From positions 1-34,041 of the forward strand of contig NZ_LZIS01000214.1 of the NCBI RefSeq assembly GCF_001667015.1: a stretch of DNA of 34,041 bases. Reading direction: 5' to 3'. The position numbers were made by a program, and so were the translations under genes. Of the stretch, positions 6,699 through 14,426 are shown piece after piece; positions within the stretch are counted from its first letter, which is position 1; the number at the start of each line of letters is the position of its first letter. The notes below the pieces were generated by a model. It searched no databases. It saw only the letters and a program-made list of their open reading frames with translations, and was not told where the DNA came from. Origin of the DNA: Mycobacterium sp. E3198 (GTDB lineage Bacteria; Actinomycetota; Actinomycetes; Mycobacteriales; Mycobacteriaceae).

Positions 6699-6979
6699 CC
6701 CCCGACGATCCCGTCGATGTCGCGCGCCATGTCGACGTCGTTTTGGGTGATGCCACCCTCGGAATGCGTGACCAGGGCGAAAGTCACTGTCCGCCAACGG
6801 ATATCGATGTCAGGGTGATGGTTCTTGCTCTCGGCGTGCTCGGCCACCCGGCGCACGGCGTCGATGCCGTCGAGGAACGTCGGAAACTTGACCGACCGTC
6901 GCAGGGCGCCACCGGAACGCTCCCATCCGCCCAGTCCGGGCAGTGCGGCGTCTACTTGCTCATCCGTTAACACAGCCAT
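6695..6979 (-). CDS. 4a-hydroxytetrahydrobiopterin (pterin-4a-carbinolamine) dehydratase
   Basis: A protein of 94 residues from ATG 6979, starting MAVLTDEQVDAALPGLGGWE, the normal N-terminus of the family. The conserved catalytic segment HAESKNHHPDIDI (E-x3-HHP) is intact, followed by WRTVTFALVTHSEGGIT. The enzyme dehydrates 4a-hydroxy-tetrahydropterins; mycobacteria lack an obvious phenylalanine hydroxylase pathway, so its substrate there is uncertain. An in-frame ATG at 7012 exists but lies beyond the predicted -10. On the minus strand TACCGT (6986-6991) lies 6 nt before ATG 6979, so the mRNA is probably leaderless. From memory the M. tuberculosis counterpart is Rv1159A, in the same place. 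Confidence 0.92.
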   Translation of the reverse strand: MAVLTDEQVDAALPGLGGWERSGGALRRSVKFPTFLDGIDAVRRVAEHAESKNHHPDIDIRWRTVTFALVTHSEGGITQNDVDMARDIDGIVGG

Positions 6980-6984
6980 ATCCC

Positions 6985-6998
6985 GACGGTATACCGTC
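6985..6998. promoter_or_regulatory. Palindromic double -10: bidirectional leaderless promoter
   Basis: GACGGTATACCGTC is a perfect 14-bp palindrome. On each strand it supplies a TACCGT hexamer: 6992-6997 on plus, 8 nt before GTG 7006 (mutT2), and 6991-6986 on minus, 6 nt before ATG 6979. The two -10 elements sit back to back, so one short symmetric element would serve both genes. Confidence 0.65.
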
Positions 6999-7005
6999 AC
7001 TGGCT

Positions 7006-7410
7006 GTGCCAACCCAGATCGTCGTCGCCGCCGCCGTCATCTGCGGCCCCGCGGTGTTGGTGGCGCAGCGCGTTCGGCCGCCGGAGCTGGCCGGCCGCTG
7101 GGAACTGCCCGGCGGCAAGGTCGCGCTCGGCGAAACCGAGCCCGACGCGCTGGCCCGGGAACTGGCCGAGGAGCTGGGCCTGGCCATCGCCGACGTCGCG
7201 GTAGGCGACCGGCTCGGTGCGGACATCGCGCTGAATGACACGACGACCCTGCGGGCCTACCGGGTGCGCCTGCTCGGCGGACAACCGCACCCCCGCGAAC
7301 ACCGGGCGCTGCGCTGGCTCACCGCGGCCGAACTGAACGATGTCGACTGGGTGCCCGCCGATCGCGGCTGGCTGGGCGACCTCGCCGGCGCGCTGTGCGC
7401 AGCCTCATAA
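7006..7410 (+). CDS. mutT2: Nudix hydrolase MutT2 (nucleotide-pool sanitising)
   Basis: A protein of 134 residues. The complete Nudix box runs GGKVALGETEPDALAREL then AEELGL (G-x5-E-x7-RE-U-x-EE-x-G-U), preceded by AGRWELPGGK, as in MutT-type enzymes. Mycobacterial MutT2 hydrolyses damaged or modified dNTPs (8-oxo-dGTP and dCTP-type substrates) to monophosphates. GTG 7006 is chosen because TACCGT (6992-6997) lies 8 nt upstream and the beta-strand TQIVVAAAVICG begins at once; the frame is open to 6943 but that segment would overlap the divergent gene's promoter. Its position between the pterin dehydratase and narG matches M. tuberculosis Rv1160. Confidence 0.93.
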   Translation: MPTQIVVAAAVICGPAVLVAQRVRPPELAGRWELPGGKVALGETEPDALARELAEELGLAIADVAVGDRLGADIALNDTTTLRAYRVRLLGGQPHPREHRALRWLTAAELNDVDWVPADRGWLGDLAGALCAAS

Positions 7411-7640
7411 CAAGTCCACAGGCTGCATGCAGGAAACCTTCAGCGCTGTCGCAGCTGACACGCGTGAAATCGGAAGGTAATAGCCCCAATAGTCCGTAAC
7501 GTCGATGTGTAGGCCTGAAGCGATGCCGATGGATGTTCCGACGGCGTGGCCACGGCCGCCACGCCGGACTGATGGCTTGGCCTTTTTGGTAACCGGCCGC
7601 GAATCCCAGTGCGACGTCAACACGTAGGAGGCATTCTCTC
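7411..7640 (+). promoter_or_regulatory. narGHJI leader region with stem-loop and a 40-codon upstream ORF
   Basis: This 230-nt gap contains the perfect palindrome CTGCATGCAG (7423-7432), candidate -10 hexamers AATAGT (7488-7493) and TAACGT (7497-7502), and a stem-loop with 8-bp arms CGGCGTGG (7542-7549) and CCACGCCG (7559-7566), followed 16 nt later by TTTTT (7583-7587). A 40-codon ORF runs from ATG 7505 to TAG 7625-7627; its stop overlaps the AGGAGG (7626-7631) that serves narG. These elements could allow leader-level control of nitrate reductase, but none is proven. Confidence 0.4.
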
Positions 7641-10600
7641 TTGACCGTCACACCTCACATCGGTGGGCCGCTCGAGGAGCTACTGGAACGCAGTGGGCGA
7701 TTTTTCACCCCGGGCCAATTCTCGGCCGATCTGCGCACCGTCACCCGCCGGGGCGGCCGGGAGGCTGACGTCTTCTACCGAGACCGGTGGAGCCACGACA
7801 AGGTGGTCCGGTCCACGCACGGGGTGAACTGCACCGGCTCGTGCTCGTGGAAGATCTACGTCAAGGACGGGATCATCACCTGGGAAACGCAGCAGACCGA
7901 CTACCCGTCGGTGGGCCCGGACCGACCCGAATATGAGCCGCGCGGCTGCCCGCGCGGTGCGTCGTTCTCCTGGTACAGCTACTCGCCGACCCGGGTTCGC
8001 TATCCGTACGCCCGCGGCGTGCTGATCGAGATGTTCCGCGAAGCCAAGGCGCGACTCGGCGACCCCGTGCTCGCGTGGGCCGACATCCAGGCCGACCCGG
8101 AGCGCCGCCGTCGCTACCAACGGGCTCGCGGCAAGGGCGGGCTGGTACGAATCAGCTGGGCCGAGGCCACCGAACTGATCGCGGCGGCCCACGTGCACAC
8201 CATCAAGACCTACGGCCCCGACCGGGTGGCCGGGTTCTCCCCGATCCCGGCGATGTCGATGGTGTCGTATGCCGCCGGCTCACGGTTCTACGAGCTGATC
8301 GGCGGCGCGATGACGTCGTTCTACGACTGGTATGCCGATCTCCCGGTGGCCTCCCCGCAGGTGTTCGGTGACCAGACCGACGTGCCGGAGTCCGGGGATT
8401 GGTGGGACGCAGCGTATTTGATGATGTGGGGCTCCAACGTTCCGATCACCCGGACCCCGGACGCGCACTGGATGGCCGAGGCCCGGTACCGCGGCACCAA
8501 GGTGGTGACGGTCAGCCCCGACTACGCCGACAACACGAAGTTCGCCGACGAGTGGATGCCGTGCGCCGCCGGCACGGACGGGGCGCTGGCCATGGCGATG
8601 GGCCACGTGATCCTCTCGGAATGCTTTGTGCAAAAACAGGTTCCGTTCTTCACCGACTTCGCGCGCCGTTACACCGACCTGCCCTTCCTGATCAAGCTGG
8701 AGCAGCGGGGCGACATGTTGGTGCCGGGAAAGAACCTCACGGCGGCCGACATCGGGCAGGCGGTCGAGAACGCCGCGCTCAAGCCGGCGGTGCTCGACGA
8801 GGCGACGAATTCCGTTGTGGTGCCGCACGGCTCGCTGGGATTCCGCTACGGCGAGGACGGCGTCGGAAAGTGGAACCTCGACCTCGGCGATCTGACACCG
8901 GCGCTCAGCGTGCACGACGAGCGCGAGGCGGGCACCGCGCTCGTCCACCTGCCCAGCTTCGACACGGTGAACGGCGAGGGCCGCACGCTGACGCGCGGAG
9001 TACCGGCGCGCCGCGTCGGCAAACACCTGGTGTGCACCGTCTTCGACTTGATGCTCGCCCAGTACGGGGTGGCGCGGCCCGGGCTGCCTGGCGACTGGCC
9101 CACCGGCTACGACGACCCGACGCACCAGAACACCCCGGCCTGGCAGGAGCCCATCACGGGCGTGTCGGCCGCCCAGGCGATCCGCGTCGCTCGCGAATTC
9201 GCCCGCAGCGCCGAGGAATCCGGCGGCCGCTCGATGATCATCATGGGCAGCGGGATCAACCAGTGGTTCCACGGCGACGCCATCTACCGCGCGGTGCTGG
9301 CGCTGCTGATGCTGACCGGGTCGATGGGACGCAACGGCGGGGGCTGGGCCCACTACGTCGGCCAGGAAAAGGTGCGCCCGCTCACCGGTTTTCAGACGAT
9401 GGCGATGGCCACCGACTGGGTGCGCCCGCCGCGGCAGGTTCCCGGAGCCTCGTACTGGTACGCGCACACCGACCAATGGCGCTACGACGGCTACGCGGCC
9501 GACAAGCTGGCCAGCCCCATCGGCCGCGGCAAGTTTGCCGGCAAGCACACGATGGACCTGTTGGCGTCCGCGACCGCGATGGGCTGGAGCCCGTTCTACC
9601 CGCAGTTCGACCGGTCCAGCTTGGAGGTCGCCGACGAGGCGCGCGCCGCCGGCCGCGACGTCGCCGAATACGTCGCCGAGCAACTCGGCGAGCGCAAGCT
9701 CAAGTTGGCCGTCACCGATCCCGACAACCCGGTCAACTGGCCGCGCGTGCTCACGGTGTGGCGGGCCAACCTGATCGGTTCGTCGGGGAAGGGCGGGGAA
9801 TACTTCCTGAGCCATCTGCTGGGCACCGATTCCAATGCGCAGGCGGTGCCCCCGGAGGACGGCGTGCGGCCCAGCGACGTCGTGTGCGAGGGCGACATTC
9901 CGGAGGGCAAGCTCGACCTGATGATGTCGATCGACTTCCGGCAGACCTCCACGACCCTGGTGTCCGATGTCGTGCTGCCGGCGGCGACCTGGTACGAGAA
10001 GGCCGACATCTCCAGCACGGATATGCATCCGTATGTGCACGCGTTCAGTGCGGCAACGGATCCGCCTTGGGAAACCCGTTCGGATTTCGACGCTTTCGGC
10101 GCCATCGCGCGTGCCTTCAGCGCGATGGCCAAGCGTCACCTGGGCACCCGCAGCGATGTGGTGCTCACGGCTTTGCAGCACGACACACCCGATGCAATGG
10201 CCTATCCGGATGGCAGCGAGGACGACTGGTTGCACACGGGAGCGACGCCCGTGCCGGGACGCACCATGGCCAAGCTCACCGTGGTGGAGCGCGACTACGC
10301 CGCCATCTACGACAAGTGGCTGACGCTCGGTCCGCTCGTCGACCGGTTCGGAGTGACCACCAAGGGGGTCACCGTGCACCCGTTCCGCGAGGTCGAGGAG
10401 CTGTCCAAGAAGTTCGGTGTGATGAATTCCGGTGTGGCGCAGGGACGTCCGGCCATTACCACCGCGGACCGGATGGCCGACGTGCTGATGTTGTTGTCCG
10501 GGACCACCAACGGCCGGCTCGCCGTCGAGGGCTTCCGGGAGCTGGAGAAGCGCACGGGCCAGCGCCTGGCCCACCTGGCCGAGGGCAGCGAGGACCGCCG

Positions 10601-11327
10601 CGTCACCTACGCCGACACCCAGGCGCGTCCCGTGCCGGTCATCACGAGTCCGGAGTGGTCGGGCAGCGAGACCGGCGGTCGCCGCTACGCGCCCTTCACC
10701 ATCAACATCGAGAACCTCAAGCCGTTCCACACGCTGACCGGCCGGATGCATTTCTACCTGGCCCACGACTGGGTGGAGGAACTCGGCGAGCATCTGCCGG
10801 TCTTTCGTCCGCCACTGGACATGACGCGCCTGTTCGGCCAACCCGCGCTCGGCCCGACCGACGACGGAATCGGGCTGACCGTGCGCTATCTGACGCCGCA
10901 CTCGAAATGGTCGTTCCATTCCACCTACCAGGACAACCTGTACATGCTGTCGTTGTCGCGCGGCGGTCCGACGATGTGGATCAGCCCGGGCGATGCGGCG
11001 AAAATCAAAGTGCGCGACAATGATTGGGTGGAGGCGGTGAACGCCAACGGCATCTACGTGTGCCGGGCGATCGTCTCGCACCGCATGCCCGACGGTGTGG
11101 TGTTCGTCTACCACGTCCAGGAACGCACGGTGGACACGCCGCGCACCGAGACCAACAACAAGCGCGGCGGCACCCACAATTCGCTGACCCGCGTGCGCAT
11201 CAAGCCCAGCCACCTGGCCGGTGGCTATGGGCAGCACGCGTTCGCGTTCAACTACATGGGCCCGACCGGCAACCAGCGCGACGAGGTCACGGTGGTGCGG
11301 CGCCGCAGCCAGGAGGTGACCTACTAG
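7641..11327 (+). CDS. narG: Respiratory nitrate reductase alpha subunit NarG
   Basis: A protein of 1228 residues. It reduces nitrate to nitrite at a molybdenum bis-MGD centre on the cytoplasmic side of the membrane-bound NarGHI complex. The N-terminal FS0 [4Fe-4S] site H-x3-C-x3-C-x34-C is intact (His60, Cys64, Cys68, Cys103). The Mo ligand Asp lies in SFYDWYADLP (Asp229). Molybdopterin-binding segments such as GSNVPITRTPDAHW, GSMGRNGGGWAHYVG and the C-terminal NNKRGGTHNSLTRV are present. No Tat signal is expected for NarG. The start is TTG 7641, with AGGAGG 9 nt upstream; the protein begins MTVTPHIGGPLEELLERSGR like its mycobacterial orthologues. First gene of narGHJI; a 35-bp insertion separates it from narH. 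Confidence 0.98.
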   Translation: MTVTPHIGGPLEELLERSGRFFTPGQFSADLRTVTRRGGREADVFYRDRWSHDKVVRSTHGVNCTGSCSWKIYVKDGIITWETQQTDYPSVGPDRPEYEPRGCPRGASFSWYSYSPTRVRYPYARGVLIEMFREAKARLGDPVLAWADIQADPERRRRYQRARGKGGLVRISWAEATELIAAAHVHTIKTYGPDRVAGFSPIPAMSMVSYAAGSRFYELIGGAMTSFYDWYADLPVASPQVFGDQTDVPESGDWWDAAYLMMWGSNVPITRTPDAHWMAEARYRGTKVVTVSPDYADNTKFADEWMPCAAGTDGALAMAMGHVILSECFVQKQVPFFTDFARRYTDLPFLIKLEQRGDMLVPGKNLTAADIGQAVENAALKPAVLDEATNSVVVPHGSLGFRYGEDGVGKWNLDLGDLTPALSVHDEREAGTALVHLPSFDTVNGEGRTLTRGVPARRVGKHLVCTVFDLMLAQYGVARPGLPGDWPTGYDDPTHQNTPAWQEPITGVSAAQAIRVAREFARSAEESGGRSMIIMGSGINQWFHGDAIYRAVLALLMLTGSMGRNGGGWAHYVGQEKVRPLTGFQTMAMATDWVRPPRQVPGASYWYAHTDQWRYDGYAADKLASPIGRGKFAGKHTMDLLASATAMGWSPFYPQFDRSSLEVADEARAAGRDVAEYVAEQLGERKLKLAVTDPDNPVNWPRVLTVWRANLIGSSGKGGEYFLSHLLGTDSNAQAVPPEDGVRPSDVVCEGDIPEGKLDLMMSIDFRQTSTTLVSDVVLPAATWYEKADISSTDMHPYVHAFSAATDPPWETRSDFDAFGAIARAFSAMAKRHLGTRSDVVLTALQHDTPDAMAYPDGSEDDWLHTGATPVPGRTMAKLTVVERDYAAIYDKWLTLGPLVDRFGVTTKGVTVHPFREVEELSKKFGVMNSGVAQGRPAITTADRMADVLMLLSGTTNGRLAVEGFRELEKRTGQRLAHLAEGSEDRRVTYADTQARPVPVITSPEWSGSETGGRRYAPFTINIENLKPFHTLTGRMHFYLAHDWVEELGEHLPVFRPPLDMTRLFGQPALGPTDDGIGLTVRYLTPHSKWSFHSTYQDNLYMLSLSRGGPTMWISPGDAAKIKVRDNDWVEAVNANGIYVCRAIVSHRMPDGVVFVYHVQERTVDTPRTETNNKRGGTHNSLTRVRIKPSHLAGGYGQHAFAFNYMGPTGNQRDEVTVVRRRSQEVTY

Positions 11328-11362
11328 ATGAAGGATCCGAGCGACGCTTGCGGAGCGAGACA
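11328..11362 (+). other. 35-bp insertion flanked by ATGAAGG repeats, creating a 12-codon mini-ORF
   Basis: ATGAAGG occurs immediately after the narG stop (11328-11334) and again at the narH start (11363-11369), 35 bp apart. Removing one unit would give TAG-ATG-AAG, i.e. narG stop directly followed by narH start. The insert reads MKDPSDACGARQ from ATG 11328 (AGGAGG at 11311-11316 upstream) and stops at TGA 11364-11366, overlapping narH as ATGA. It resembles the intercistronic MIRU-type insertions known from mycobacteria in behaviour, though not in size; I cannot confirm relationship. Confidence 0.55.
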
Positions 11363-12949
11363 ATGAAGGTCATGGCGCAACTGGCGATGGTGATGAACCT
11401 CGACAAGTGCATCGGCTGCCACACCTGTTCGGTCACCTGCAAGCAGGCCTGGACCAACCGCAGCGGCACCGAGTACGTGTGGTTCAACAACGTCGAAACC
11501 CGTCCGGGACAAGGCTATCCGCGTACCTACGAGGACCAGGAGCGGTGGCGCGGCGGCTGGATCCGCGACAGGAAGGGCCGGCTGCGGCTGCGCGACGGCG
11601 GCCGCATCCATAAGCTGCTGCGCATCTTCGCCAACCCCAAGCTGCCCACCATCGCGGAGTACTACGAGCCGTGGACCTACGACTACGAGAACCTCACCAC
11701 CGCACCGGCGGGTGACACCTTCCCCACGGCCGCGCCGAAAAGCCTGCTCAGCGGGAAACCGATGAAGGTCTCCTGGGGGCCGAACTGGGATGACAACCTT
11801 TCCGGGTCACCGGAGATCCTTCCCGAGGACCCGATCCTGAAGAAGGTCGGCGAGGAGGTCAAGCTTCGGCTCGAAGAGACCTTCATGTTCTACCTGCCGC
11901 GGATCTGCGAACACTGCCTCAACCCCTCCTGCGTGGCGTCATGCCCGTCGGGTGCGCTGTACAAGCGCACCGAGGACGGAATCGTCCTGGTCGACCAGGA
12001 CCGCTGCCGCGGCTGGCGGATGTGCGTGTCCGGATGCCCTTACAAGAAGGTGTATTTCAACCACAAGACAGGCAAGGCCGAGAAGTGCACGCTGTGCTAC
12101 CCGCGCATGGAGGTCGGCCTGCCGACGATCTGCTCGGAGACCTGCGTGGGCCGACTGCGGTACCTCGGGCTGGTGCTCTACGACGCCGACCGGGTGCTCG
12201 AGGCGGCGTCGGTGGAAGACGACAAGGACCTCTACGAGGCGCAGCGGCAAATCCTGTTGGACCCCAACGATCCCGAGGTCATCGCCGGCGCGCGGGCCGA
12301 GGGCATTTCTGCCGAGTGGATCGAGGCTGCGCAGCGTTCCCCCGTGCATGCATTGATCAACACATACAAGGTGGCGCTGCCGTTGCACCCGGAATACCGG
12401 ACCATGCCGATGGTTTGGTACATCCCACCGTTGTCGCCGGTCGTCGATGCCGTCAGCCGCGACGGCCACGACGGGGAGGAGTTGGGCAACCTGTTCGGCG
12501 CGCTGGAGGCGCTGCGCATCCCCATGCGATACCTGGCCGAGTTGTTCAGCGCCGGCGACACCGGCGTGGTCGAAGGCGTGTTGCGGCGCTTGGCGGCGAT
12601 GCGCTCCTACATGCGCGACATCAACCTGGGCCGGGACACCCAGCCGCACATACCGCAGTCGGTGGGGATGACCGAAGAACAGATGTACGAGATGTACCGG
12701 CTGCTCGCCATCGCGAAATACGAAGAACGGTACGTCATTCCGACCGCCTTCAGCCCACAGGCCCGGGATCTCGAGCAGCTGGGTTGCTCGTTGTCCGGCG
12801 AGGGCGGGCCGGGCATGTACGAGTCGGGCGAACCGGCGCCCGTCTCCGTGGAGACCTTCCACGCCACGCAGCGTTCCAGGGTCAACTTGCTCAACTGGGA
12901 CGGCAATCAGGTGCCGGCCGGAATGTTCCCCGAGGAGCACAAGCGATGA
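11363..12949 (+). CDS. narH: Respiratory nitrate reductase beta subunit NarH
   Basis: A protein of 528 residues carrying the electron-transfer iron-sulfur centres between NarI haem and NarG. Four Cys groups are visible: C16-x2-C-x2-C-x3-C (CIGCHTCSVTC), CEHCLNPSCVASC starting at Cys182, CRGWRMCVSGC starting at Cys215 where Trp218 replaces a Cys and so forms a [3Fe-4S] cluster, and CTLCYPRMEVGLPTICSETC. This is the canonical NarH pattern with one 3Fe and three 4Fe clusters. ATG 11363 gives MKVMAQLAMVMNLDKCIGCH, the usual mycobacterial N-terminus. Its translation may be coupled to the preceding mini-ORF by an ATGA overlap, and it overlaps narJ by ATGA at the end. Confidence 0.97.
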   Translation: MKVMAQLAMVMNLDKCIGCHTCSVTCKQAWTNRSGTEYVWFNNVETRPGQGYPRTYEDQERWRGGWIRDRKGRLRLRDGGRIHKLLRIFANPKLPTIAEYYEPWTYDYENLTTAPAGDTFPTAAPKSLLSGKPMKVSWGPNWDDNLSGSPEILPEDPILKKVGEEVKLRLEETFMFYLPRICEHCLNPSCVASCPSGALYKRTEDGIVLVDQDRCRGWRMCVSGCPYKKVYFNHKTGKAEKCTLCYPRMEVGLPTICSETCVGRLRYLGLVLYDADRVLEAASVEDDKDLYEAQRQILLDPNDPEVIAGARAEGISAEWIEAAQRSPVHALINTYKVALPLHPEYRTMPMVWYIPPLSPVVDAVSRDGHDGEELGNLFGALEALRIPMRYLAELFSAGDTGVVEGVLRRLAAMRSYMRDINLGRDTQPHIPQSVGMTEEQMYEMYRLLAIAKYEERYVIPTAFSPQARDLEQLGCSLSGEGGPGMYESGEPAPVSVETFHATQRSRVNLLNWDGNQVPAGMFPEEHKR

Positions 12950-13620
12950 GGCTGCTGGCCGCGCGCCACGAACGCCACCGCACGCGCACACTGCAGGACC
13001 GGCTGGTGTGGCAGGGGGCCTCGCTGCTGCTGGCATATCCGGATGACGACCTGTCCGTGCGACTGGAAAGCGTCGAGGAACTGGCGAGCCACATCGACGG
13101 CCCCGAGGCGGCGCTGCTCGGGCGGACGGCCACGGCGTTGCGCGCCCGCGAGCCGATGGCGGCCGCGATGGATTACGTCGCGACGTTCGACATGCGGCGT
13201 CGCGCCACCATGTACCTGACGTACTGGACCGCCGGGGACACCCGCAACCGCGGCCGGGAAATGCTGGCGTTCGCCACCGCCTACCGGGAAGCGGGCGTGG
13301 AGCCGCCCCGCGACGAGGCGCCGGACCACCTGCCCGTCGTGCTGGAGTTCGCCGCCACCGTCGATCCCGAGGCGGGGCGCCGGCTGCTGACCGAGTACCG
13401 GGTCTCCATCGACGTGTTGCGGGGCGGCCTGGCGGATGCCCGGTCGCCCTACGAGCACGCCGTCGCGGCGGTCTGCGCGACCCTGCCGGTTGCCACCGAC
13501 CAGGAGCTGCGCCGCGCGGAGCGGCTCGCAAAAGCCGGGCCGCCGGCGGAAGCCGTTGGGCTGCAACCGTTCACCCTGACCGTACCGCCGCGGCGTCAGG
13601 GAGGAACGTCCGATGTTTAG
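12946..13620 (+). CDS. narJ: Nitrate reductase molybdenum cofactor assembly chaperone NarJ
   Basis: About 224 residues, helical, of the TorD/NarJ chaperone family that holds apo-NarGH in the cytoplasm until the Mo cofactor is inserted and is not part of the final enzyme. The family pattern is seen in LVWQGASLLLAYPDDD, then YVATFDMRRRATMYLTYWTAGDTRNRG and the DHLPVVLEFAATVD segment. ATG 12946 overlaps the narH stop (ATGA), and the 3' end overlaps narI by 8 nt, so the three genes are translationally coupled. The N-terminal 18 residues are Arg/His-rich, ahead of the first helix. Confidence 0.95.
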   Translation: MRLLAARHERHRTRTLQDRLVWQGASLLLAYPDDDLSVRLESVEELASHIDGPEAALLGRTATALRAREPMAAAMDYVATFDMRRRATMYLTYWTAGDTRNRGREMLAFATAYREAGVEPPRDEAPDHLPVVLEFAATVDPEAGRRLLTEYRVSIDVLRGGLADARSPYEHAVAAVCATLPVATDQELRRAERLAKAGPPAEAVGLQPFTLTVPPRRQGGTSDV

Positions 13621-14344
13621 CAACGTGGTGTTCTGGGACGTCACCCCGTACGTCACGCTCGCGGTGCTGGTGCTCGGCTCCTGGTGGCGCTACCACTACG
13701 ACAAGTTCGGCTGGACCTCGCGCTCCTCGCAGATCTATGAGTCGCGCCTGCTGCGCATCGGCAGCCCGATCTTCCATTTCGGCATTCTCGCGGTGTTGGC
13801 CGGGCATGTGATGGGCTTGATGATTCCGCCGAGGGTGACGCACTGGCTGCGCGTCAGCGACTACACCTACCACATGCAGGCGGTCATCGCGGGGTCGATC
13901 GCGGGCACCGCGACCCTGGTCGGCATCGGGCTGCTGATCTATCGCCGGTTCACCCGCCCGGCGGTATCCATGGCCACCACGCGCAGCGACAAGGTGATGT
14001 ACGTGGTGCTGATCCTGGCGATCGTGGTGGGCCTCTACTGCGACCTGATCGGCACCGGACCCCACGGCGGCGAGTTCCACTACCGCTACACCGTCGGCCT
14101 GTGGTTCCGGCGGATCTGGTTGCTGCAGCCGCACGGGGAAGTCATGGTGAACGCGCCGTTGGACTACCAGTTGCACGCCCTGATCGGGATGGTGCTGTTC
14201 ATGCTGGTGCCGTTCACCCGGCTGGTGCACGTGCTGAGCGCGCCAATCGGCTATCTGTTCCGGCCCTACATCGTCTACCGCAGCCGCGCCGCGGCCCCCG
14301 ACGGGCAATTGGTGGGCACGGCACCGCGCCGGCGCGGTTGGTAG
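13613..14344 (+). CDS. narI: Respiratory nitrate reductase gamma subunit NarI (cytochrome b)
   Basis: A 243-residue integral membrane protein with five predicted helices that oxidises menaquinol and passes electrons through two b haems to NarH. The four axial His residues are present: His55 and His65 in SPIFHFGILAVLAGH, and His188 and His206 in DYQLHALIG and FTRLVHVLSAP; the spacing of 10 and 18 matches the E. coli protein. ATG 13613 lies inside the narJ 3' end with GGGAGGA just upstream. It is the last nar gene; 82 nt separate it from typA. The C-terminal tail is Arg-rich and cytoplasmic. Confidence 0.97.
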   Translation: MFSNVVFWDVTPYVTLAVLVLGSWWRYHYDKFGWTSRSSQIYESRLLRIGSPIFHFGILAVLAGHVMGLMIPPRVTHWLRVSDYTYHMQAVIAGSIAGTATLVGIGLLIYRRFTRPAVSMATTRSDKVMYVVLILAIVVGLYCDLIGTGPHGGEFHYRYTVGLWFRRIWLLQPHGEVMVNAPLDYQLHALIGMVLFMLVPFTRLVHVLSAPIGYLFRPYIVYRSRAAAPDGQLVGTAPRRRGW

Positions 14345-14413
14345 GGCGATGTGAGCCTCGACACTGCGGCGCACCACGCGACAGCCCGGTTCGCCATCTG
14401 AGAGCCCCGCTGC

Positions 14414-14419
14414 CAGAAT
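14414..14419 (+). promoter_or_regulatory. Extended -10 (TGC-CAGAAT) of typA
   Basis: CAGAAT preceded by TGC forms an extended -10 and ends 7 nt before GTG 14427, giving leaderless spacing. The first base departs from TANNNT, so confidence is modest. Confidence 0.4.
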
Positions 14420-14426
14420 CACCGAC

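Noticed and set aside
7542..7587. Rho-independent terminator after mutT2
   Set aside because: The stem is followed by a T run only after 16 nt, and mycobacteria rarely use canonical terminators; kept only as a leader stem-loop.
7411..7640. A definite counterpart of the M. tuberculosis narG promoter variant region
   Set aside because: The corresponding position can be located only by distance, not by alignment, so no promoter-activity claim is made.
8280..11363. A 1027-codon open frame antisense to narG
   Set aside because: It mirrors narG codon for codon, is Arg/His/Gly-rich and shows no family signature; long antisense frames are expected in high-GC coding DNA. The same holds for those opposite typA (14214-17204) and the transporter (29869-32199).
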